Positions 23,689-28,947 of a DNA stretch of 35,893 bases are shown here, one piece after another. Position numbers and translations under genes: made by a program. Source of the DNA: Clostridiales bacterium (lineage in GTDB: Bacteria; Bacillota; Clostridia; Peptostreptococcales; Anaerovoracaceae); assembly GCA_009782285.1 (NCBI GenBank), contig WRJK01000020.1, forward strand, positions 1-35,893. Reading direction: 5' to 3'. Each line of letters starts with the position of its first letter. Position 1 is the first letter of the stretch. Below the pieces are notes generated by a model. That model was not told the DNA's origin and made no database searches. It was given only the letters and a program-made list of their open reading frames with translations.

Positions 23689-23753
23689 GAATACCAAAAA
23701 CAAACGCACAGTCTTCATGCTCTGTGAAGCTGCTGCGACACGGCTAAGGCGCC

Positions 23754-23845
23754 TTAAGACGAGGCAGATTTTCCGGCTCAGGCTTGCGCCTACACGGTAG
23801 CAGGACTGCTCAGGATTCCAACCTGGTTGCTCACCATCGTCTTAA
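23754..23845 (-). promoter_or_regulatory. Cobalamin riboswitch aptamer (compact type)
   Basis: The minus-strand RNA has a perfect 9-bp closing stem, TTAAGACGA (23845-23837) with TCGTCTTAA (23762-23754). The B12 box reads AGCCGGAAAATCTGCC (23778-23763), two changes from AGCCGGAAGACCTGCC. The conserved core GGAATCCTGAGCAGTCCTGC is followed by TACCGTG, close to the usual CCGCCACTGT region. At 92 nt between closing strands it lacks room for the large peripheral arms of the long AdoCbl class, so it resembles the short (cobalamin-II or AqCbl-like) form. It controls cobT through btuD. Confidence 0.88.
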
Positions 23846-23865
23846 ATGTGTATTGAATTAATTGA

Positions 23866-23895
23866 ATTATATATGATTGCGTGGGTATGTGTCAA
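23866..23895 (-). promoter_or_regulatory. Promoter of the B12 salvage operon
   Basis: Reading leftward: consensus -35 TTGACA (23895-23890), 18-bp spacer, consensus -10 TATAAT (23871-23866). Transcription would begin about 15 nt before the riboswitch closing stem. Confidence 0.75.
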
Positions 23896-23910
23896 GGGCA
23901 ATGCCCAGGT

Positions 23911-24843
23911 TTATTCAATTTTGTCCCCCGCGTCGCTTGCAGTTAGTGCTTCCGAAGCCGTAAAGCTGTAGGATGCCCCGTCGGTGCTCATGACAATAGT
24001 GCCTTCCTTAAATGTGCCGTACACGGTTGCGCCGATGCTGAAAAACCTTTCAAGCGCTTCAAGGTGGGGGTGTTTGTACCTATTGCCCACGCCTGCTGAC
24101 ACAATGACGTATTCTGGTTCTGCAATGCCCAAAAAACCTGCGCTTGACGAAGTTTTTGAACCGTGATGGGCAGCCTTAAGCACATCGACCTTGGAAAACC
24201 TGTCCAGCAGGTCCTTCTCTGACTTCGCCTCCATGTCGCCTGTCAGCAGTACGCTTACGTCGTTGTATCTGAGGATGGCAACAATGCTGTTGTCGTTAAC
24301 GTCGGAGTAGTGTTTTACCGGCGTTATTATCTCTATCGAGGCGCCGCTGCCCATGTCATACACTGAGTCTGCCGCCGCCGAGAATTCGCAGTCCTGTTTT
24401 GCCCGGGCAGTCTCTGAGAACGACCGGTACGTGGCAGTGTCTTTCTCTTCGCCGTTGTAGAGGATTTTGCCGATGTCAAACGTGCTAATAACATCAGGCA
24501 AGCCGCCAATGTGGTCTGCGTCCGGATGCGTCGCTATTACCAGTTCAATCGGCGGGTCGACAAAGGGTGCGATGTATTCTGCCACTGTCTTGCCGTATTT
24601 CTGGATGCCGGCGTCAATCAATATTTCATAGTCTCCGAAATCGATGAATATCGAATCGCCTTGGCCAACGTCGATGAAATGGACTGTCATCGTTTGTGCA
24701 TCGTCTGCAGCAGCACCGTCCAGCTCTGGTATATCAGCAGCCAGAGCCGTTTCGTCCTCTGCTATGGTTACGCAGCCCGTCAGCAACCCAAATGCCAGAA
24801 AGGCTGCCGCCAGCAGCGCAAAGAATCCAAAGTGTTTTTTCAT
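23911..24843 (-). CDS. MBL-fold hydrolase lipoprotein, ComEC C-terminal-like
   Basis: A 310-aa secreted lipoprotein carrying a metallo-beta-lactamase fold like the C-terminal nuclease-like domain of ComEC/Rec2. The lipobox LLTGC places the lipidated Cys at 24. MBL features: FIDVGQGDSIFIDFG, the metal motif ATHPDADHIGGL, SIVAILRYNDVSVLLTGDMEAKSE and LKAAHHGSKTSSS. The start at 24843 is preferred because AAGGTG lies upstream; an ATG five codons earlier is also possible. Stand-alone proteins of this type may act on DNA or phosphodiesters outside the cell; the substrate here is unknown. Confidence 0.9.
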   Translation of the reverse strand: MKKHFGFFALLAAAFLAFGLLTGCVTIAEDETALAADIPELDGAAADDAQTMTVHFIDVGQGDSIFIDFGDYEILIDAGIQKYGKTVAEYIAPFVDPPIELVIATHPDADHIGGLPDVISTFDIGKILYNGEEKDTATYRSFSETARAKQDCEFSAAADSVYDMGSGASIEIITPVKHYSDVNDNSIVAILRYNDVSVLLTGDMEAKSEKDLLDRFSKVDVLKAAHHGSKTSSSAGFLGIAEPEYVIVSAGVGNRYKHPHLEALERFFSIGATVYGTFKEGTIVMSTDGASYSFTASEALTASDAGDKIE

Positions 24844-25007
24844 TGCCGACACCTTCATTGTAATTCCGAAGTAAAAGCTTCAGCCTAATGATACAGGATT
24901 CTTGTATTTTATTCAATATTTTTTTCGCAAGGCTGAGATAATAGATATGGTATCAGCGCAAGATTTGTGATAGAATATGTAAAAATGAGAAAAAGGAGAA
25001 AAATGCA

Positions 25008-26012
25008 ATGGGAAAAATCGATGAGCCGGAACAAAATGAAGCCATAGAGGCAGAGCATGTTGACGATTTCAATGAAAAGCTGGCTTATGTGACGGCAAGG
25101 GCAGCTGAAGAAGGCCGGATACCCGCATATTTGGCGAATGAGCTAAAAAACAAAATCACCTTGGACACGTTCATAGCCAGTATAATCAAAATGCACGACA
25201 TGTATTTCGATGAAGAAGAGGATTATTTTTCGCTTGACGAAATAGACCATGTTACCATCGGGACAGGGTATTCCAAAGACATTGTGGAGCTTGCCATGTG
25301 GTTCGAAGAATGCTATTCAATGAGCATGGATCATATCAGCACCAGCTTTGACTGCCCAGAGTGCGGATGCGACACGATGTACATAAAAGAACTGTCAGGC
25401 GAGCTTTTCGCGCATGAGCTTGAATGTGCACAGTGCCGTAAAAAATATTCATTTGAGTTAGTGTTCAGCGATGTCGATTTCGACGACTTCGACGATGACG
25501 ACGATGACGATTTCGATGACTTCGATTTCGATGATGATGATGATGATTTCGTCGACGGTTTTTTTGTAAGCCGGAGGAGGGAAACTGAAGATTCATATAT
25601 ATTCAATGTTTCGCACGGTAGGGGCGTTTGGCGCAAAATTCAGATCAGCAAAGGGGACACTTTAGACGATTTGAGCGAGGCTATCTTGCGGGCGTACGAT
25701 TTCGACAACGACCACATCTACGCCTTTTACATGGACGCAAAAGGAAGGACGCGCAACGTGCCCGTTTTCTATCCACCAAGATGCCTAGAACGGCAGAACG
25801 CCGCTGAACAGGTGCTTGAGGATTTAGGTCTAATAAAAGGTTCAAAGTTCTTGTTCCTGTACGATTTCGGCGATCAATGGCGCTTCAACGTAAAGCTTGA
25901 ATCGGAAATAAACGAGGAGACGCCGTTTGGGCACACAATCAAATCCCAAGGCGAAGGGCCAAAGCAGTACGATCTCGACGAGGACGACGATGAGGACTGG
26001 GATTTTGATTAA
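25008..26012 (+). CDS. Plasmid pRiA4b ORF-3-like protein with zinc ribbon and Asp-rich linker
   Basis: A 334-aa protein. An N-terminal helical region is followed by a zinc-ribbon-like set C116-X2-C119 and C140-X2-C143, then an extreme acidic tract at about residues 155-183 made almost only of Asp and Phe. The C-terminal half is the PRiA4_ORF3 fold: ISKGDTLDDLSEAILRAYDF, DHIYAFYM and FLYDFGDQWRFNVKLE. The C-terminus is again acidic. AAAGGAG lies upstream of the ATG. Function unknown; the family also occurs next to transposons, but no transposase is seen here. The end overlaps the radical SAM gene by 23 nt. Confidence 0.85.
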   Translation: MGKIDEPEQNEAIEAEHVDDFNEKLAYVTARAAEEGRIPAYLANELKNKITLDTFIASIIKMHDMYFDEEEDYFSLDEIDHVTIGTGYSKDIVELAMWFEECYSMSMDHISTSFDCPECGCDTMYIKELSGELFAHELECAQCRKKYSFELVFSDVDFDDFDDDDDDDFDDFDFDDDDDDFVDGFFVSRRRETEDSYIFNVSHGRGVWRKIQISKGDTLDDLSEAILRAYDFDNDHIYAFYMDAKGRTRNVPVFYPPRCLERQNAAEQVLEDLGLIKGSKFLFLYDFGDQWRFNVKLESEINEETPFGHTIKSQGEGPKQYDLDEDDDEDWDFD

Positions 26013-27060
26013 CAATTCGCAGAACGAAATTGAAATCGGGCCCATCAGGCCTCCAAGCGAGGCGAACAGCCTCTTGCTCCGGGTCACGCGGAACTGCTCT
26101 TGGAACAGGTGCAGGTTTTGCGGCTTGTACAAGGGGCAGCGGTTCAGCATCCGGCCGGTGGAAGAAATAAAAGGAGACATAGACCGCATCGTCTCGCATA
26201 GGAGTGAAATTGCGAAATGGGCGGCAGGCGGCGGGGATTCCGTGTTTCTTCAGGATGCGAACACAATGGCGCTTTCGTATGGCAAGCTCAGGGAAATCCT
26301 GGAGTACTTGAGGGAAAAGCTCCCAAATGTGAAGCGGGTCACGTCCTACGGCAGGGCAGACTCCTTGGCCAGGTTTTCAGCTGAACAGATGTCCGGATTG
26401 AAAAAAGCTGGCCTTGACCGCATCCATTCGGGATTTGAGTCTGGGTCTGACAAAGTCTTGGCGCTGATCAACAAGGGCTTTACAAAAGAGCAGGAAATCG
26501 AGGCGGGGCAAAAGGTCAAGGCAGCCGGAATTGAATTCTCGATGTATTACATGCCCGGAGTCGGCGGTAAGGCTTTAGCGGACGACAGCGCAGTTGAAAC
26601 TGCTGACGTGATCAACAAAGTCAACCCTGACTTCGTAAGGGTGAGGACTTTCGTCTCGATTCCGGGCACCGGGCTCATGGAAGACATACAAGGCGGCTTG
26701 ATTGAAGAATGCACTGATGCTGAAAAAGCAGCAGAACTGAAGAAAATGATTGAGAATGTCAGGGCTGTCGACGGGCAGCTTTGCAGCGATCATATGGTAA
26801 ACCTATTTGAAAGCGTTGACGGCAGCATGGAGACGGACATGGGAAAAATGCTGTCGGTGTTCGACGCATTCGAAAAACTCGACGCCTACGGGCGGCGCAG
26901 ATACCAGTTGGCTCGCCGCTTTGGCATGGTAAGGGGCATGGATGACATGGGGCTGCTCGACTCTGATCAGCGGGCTATGGTCGACGCATGCATAACGCAA
27001 CTTGACGGCGAAGACAGATTCGAGGAGTTCCTTTTGAAGCTGCTGCGCCTTTGCATATGA
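25990..27060 (+). CDS. Radical SAM protein with CX4CX2C cluster motif
   Basis: A 356-aa radical SAM enzyme of unknown reaction. The cluster motif is C36-X4-C41-X2-C44 (RVTRNCSWNRCRFCGLYKG), one residue wider than canonical CX3CX2C. From memory, TRNCPWNRC is a recurring variant in a group of uncharacterised radical SAM proteins. The following pattern, FLQDANTMALS, VTSYGRADSLAR, LDRIHSGFESGSDKVL and MYYMPGVGG, fits an HemN/Elp3-like TIM barrel. The start ATG at 25990 has GAGG 6 nt upstream and overlaps the previous gene, so the pair is probably co-translated. Confidence 0.85.
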   Translation: MRTGILINNSQNEIEIGPIRPPSEANSLLLRVTRNCSWNRCRFCGLYKGQRFSIRPVEEIKGDIDRIVSHRSEIAKWAAGGGDSVFLQDANTMALSYGKLREILEYLREKLPNVKRVTSYGRADSLARFSAEQMSGLKKAGLDRIHSGFESGSDKVLALINKGFTKEQEIEAGQKVKAAGIEFSMYYMPGVGGKALADDSAVETADVINKVNPDFVRVRTFVSIPGTGLMEDIQGGLIEECTDAEKAAELKKMIENVRAVDGQLCSDHMVNLFESVDGSMETDMGKMLSVFDAFEKLDAYGRRRYQLARRFGMVRGMDDMGLLDSDQRAMVDACITQLDGEDRFEEFLLKLLRLCI

Positions 27061-27061
27061 A

Positions 27062-27769
27062 TCAGTCTTCGTATATCTCCTTTGCTCCCGAGATGACGAC
27101 GGATATTGCCCTTTCGACAGCAGCTTTGGCAGCGTCCGCGTCTTTCGCTTCGACAGCTTCCATGACGGCAGAGGCGTTTTCAAGAGAGGCGTCCTTGCCG
27201 TATTTCTTTATGTACCTCTCCCACAGGTAGAGGATGGGTATGCGAAAAGACCAGTATATCAGCGGTAGCAGCGTATTGCCGCTGACCATTGAAAGCTCGT
27301 GGTAGAATTCGAAAGCAGCATTTGCCATTTCATCCACTTGAGATGCGTCCTTCATGGCGGCGAATTTGTCTTTAACCGCTTGAAGGCCGGATTCGTCCAG
27401 CGTTGGAATGGCCAGTTCCACGGCTAGCTTGTCAAGGATGATTTTTAGCTCGAGCATTGAGCGGATTTCAGCCCGGCGCAGGTGCCCCCCGTTTGAATTC
27501 AAGATTGAGAGCAGTATCTCCATCGTGCCGTAGCGCCGGTAGTCAGCCACATAGACGCCTGAGCGCGGCTTGACGTGCAGGAAACCCTTGCGCGCCAGCT
27601 CTGAAAGCCCCCCGTTCACTATCCCTCGGCTTACCTGCAAGCTTTCTGCGAGCTCCCGCTCGGTGGGTAGTTTTTCGCCCACTTCAAGCTTGCCGGACAG
27701 TATCATCGCTTCCATTTCGTTTATGAACAATTCCTTGAGTGAAGGTGCTGTGAGCCTGGAGAATTCCAT
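27062..27769 (-). CDS. GntR-family (FadR/FCD subfamily) transcriptional regulator
   Basis: A 235-aa repressor-type protein with an N-terminal winged HTH (LEVGEKLPTERELAESLQVSRGIVNGGLSELARKGFL, then PRSGVYVADY) and an all-helical FCD ligand domain (EIRSMLELKIILDKLAVELA, FEFYHELSMVSGN). GGGAG lies before the ATG. It diverges from hypB. The intervening region has three sites of the form TGGTATG(A/G)CCA, consistent with the TNGTNNNACNA sites known for FadR-type regulators, one of them between its own promoter and start. The natural effector is not known. Confidence 0.9.
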   Translation of the reverse strand: MEFSRLTAPSLKELFINEMEAMILSGKLEVGEKLPTERELAESLQVSRGIVNGGLSELARKGFLHVKPRSGVYVADYRRYGTMEILLSILNSNGGHLRRAEIRSMLELKIILDKLAVELAIPTLDESGLQAVKDKFAAMKDASQVDEMANAAFEFYHELSMVSGNTLLPLIYWSFRIPILYLWERYIKKYGKDASLENASAVMEAVEAKDADAAKAAVERAISVVISGAKEIYED

Positions 27770-27798
27770 TTCTGATCACTCCCTCTTCAATATAGTCT

Positions 27799-27809
27799 TG
27801 GTATGGCCA
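27799..27809. promoter_or_regulatory. GntR operator site 1
   Basis: TGGTATGGCCA within the longer dyad CTTGG-N5-CCAAG (27797-27811). It lies downstream of the regulator's own promoter and would give autorepression. Confidence 0.6.
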
Positions 27810-27821
27810 AGTGCTAGAGTT

Positions 27822-27851
27822 ATTATAGCATATGGCAGCTGACAGTAGCAA
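27822..27851 (-). promoter_or_regulatory. Promoter of the GntR regulator gene
   Basis: Reading leftward: -35 TTGCTA (27851-27846), 18-bp spacer, -10 TATAAT (27827-27822). Confidence 0.45.
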
Positions 27852-27900
27852 CCACTATTGTTGTAGCTGGGGGTTTGGGGTTTAAGGAGGGAGAGGTTTT

Positions 27901-27911
27901 TGGTATGACCA
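27901..27911. promoter_or_regulatory. GntR operator site 2
   Basis: TGGTATGACCA at the centre of a perfect 7-bp dyad TTTTTGG-TATGA-CCAAAAA (27897-27915), located 25 nt upstream of the hypB -35 box. Confidence 0.65.
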
Positions 27912-27935
27912 AAAAAAATATTTTCAAAAAAACGC

Positions 27936-27964
27936 TTGACAAGTAATGTACAGTGGCTTATTAT
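27936..27964 (+). promoter_or_regulatory. Promoter of the hypB transcript
   Basis: Consensus -35 TTGACA (27936-27941), 17-bp spacer, -10 TATTAT (27959-27964). Operator 2 lies upstream of it and operator 3 just downstream, so GntR repression is likely. Confidence 0.7.
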
Positions 27965-27970
27965 AATAGA

Positions 27971-28114
27971 TAAGCAGTTTCGATTGTTGGTATGACCACA
28001 ATGACGTTCTGTGTTTGGAGAGAGGTTTGAAATTTGGCTTACATGGTTTTCTGCGGCATGCTCTCTCTTCATAGCAAGCAAGGGGTGGCTCGTTTCAATG
28101 AAAGAAACTGCTTG
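27971..28114 (+). promoter_or_regulatory. Candidate structured 5' leader RNA of hypB
   Basis: The predicted transcript starts near 27971. Its first bases AAGCAGTTTC (27972-27981) pair perfectly with GAAACTGCTT (28104-28113), enclosing about 120 nt. Inside are a hairpin at 27983-28002 (which coincides with operator 3) and a 7-bp stem GAGAGAG/CTCTCTC (28018-28024 with 28061-28067). A multi-branch leader of this size in front of a metal-handling GTPase could be a cis-regulatory RNA. I do not recognise it as a known class. Confidence 0.4.
27988..27998. promoter_or_regulatory. GntR operator site 3
   Basis: TGGTATGACCA, identical to site 2, about 17 nt downstream of the predicted hypB transcription start and therefore placed to block elongation or promoter clearance. 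Confidence 0.6.
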
Positions 28115-28124
28115 TAAAATACAA

Positions 28125-28150
28125 TTGCCAAATCCGTAACGGCTTGGCAA
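28125..28150 (+). promoter_or_regulatory. Hairpin just upstream of the hypB ribosome-binding site
   Basis: TTGCCAA (28125-28131) pairs with TTGGCAA (28144-28150), and an inner CCG/CGG lies in the loop. There is no T-run, so it is not a terminator. It ends 6 nt before the GGAGAAGG Shine-Dalgarno and could affect translation initiation. Confidence 0.5.
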
Positions 28151-28170
28151 GGGCAATGGAGAAGGTTTTG

Positions 28171-28842
28171 ATGGATTTTCGTGTTATCGATATTAAACAG
28201 CAAGTTTATGAGGGTGTCGCAGACGACGCTCAAACCCTAAGAAAGCAGCTGTACAGCGCAGACACTTTTATGCTGAACTTGATGAGTTCGCCTGGAGCCG
28301 GAAAAACGAGCACGCTTGTGAAAACAATTGACGCGCTTAAGAGAAAATTCCGCATCGGTGTCATGGAAGCGGACATCGATTCCGATCTGGACGCGCGTAT
28401 CATATCAAACACAGGGGTGGGTGTTGTCCAGCTGCACACGGGAGGCAAGTGCCACCTCAATGCTAACATGACGCACCGAGGCCTGATAGCGCTTGGGGCG
28501 AACAAGTTAGATCTTGTGATGCTCGAAAATGTGGGAAATTTGATCTGCCCTGCCGAATTCGACACTGGTGCGACCCGGAACGCAATGATCCTGTCAGTAC
28601 CGGAAGGTGACGACAAGCCTTTGAAATATCCGCTTATGTTTGCCATTTGCGATGTGCTGCTGATTAACAAGATTGACGCCATGCAGTGTTTCGACTTTGA
28701 CATCGGACAATGCACAAAGCGGGCAAAAAAACTCAACCCCAACATCAAAGTCATCCCAGTTTCGGCAAAGACCGGCGAGGGTATGGACGAATGGATTAAA
28801 TGGTTACGTTGTGAAATTAGAAGGTTCCGTTCTAAAAAATAG
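28171..28842 (+). CDS. hypB: HypB-type nickel-insertion GTPase
   Basis: A 223-aa GTPase of the HypB/UreG SIMIBI class that delivers nickel to [NiFe]-hydrogenase. P-loop SPGAGKT (about 40-46), the switch region EADIDSDLDA, the metal-site motif GGKCHLNANM (usually CHLDA; Cys and His kept), VMLENVGNLICPAEFDTG, the base-recognition NKID and the final VSAKTGEGMDEW are present. It lacks the N-terminal His-rich or CXXCGC nickel-storage region. The start at 28171 matches the family and has GGAGAAGG upstream. No hypA or hydrogenase gene is adjacent, which is unusual. It stops with TAG, and an in-frame TAA follows after 16 codons. Confidence 0.9.
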   Translation: MDFRVIDIKQQVYEGVADDAQTLRKQLYSADTFMLNLMSSPGAGKTSTLVKTIDALKRKFRIGVMEADIDSDLDARIISNTGVGVVQLHTGGKCHLNANMTHRGLIALGANKLDLVMLENVGNLICPAEFDTGATRNAMILSVPEGDDKPLKYPLMFAICDVLLINKIDAMQCFDFDIGQCTKRAKKLNPNIKVIPVSAKTGEGMDEWIKWLRCEIRRFRSKK

Positions 28843-28901
28843 GAACGCTCATCCCCCTATTCATTGGCAATTATCATTGCCGTATCATGCTAATTTAGCA
28901 C

Positions 28902-28937
28902 AAAAAGCGAGGATGATTGCAAGCACCCTCGCTTTTT
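28902..28937. terminator. Bidirectional intrinsic terminator between hypB and the amidase gene
   Basis: AAAAAGCGAGG (28902-28912) pairs with CCTCGCTTTTT (28927-28937): an 11-bp stem with A/T flanks that serves transcripts from both sides. Confidence 0.85.
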
Positions 28938-28947
28938 GCCTTGCGGT

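Noticed and set aside
23629..23718. N-terminal extension of cobT
   Set aside because: It would translate the riboswitch terminator. The ATG at 23628 has a good Shine-Dalgarno and matches the family start.
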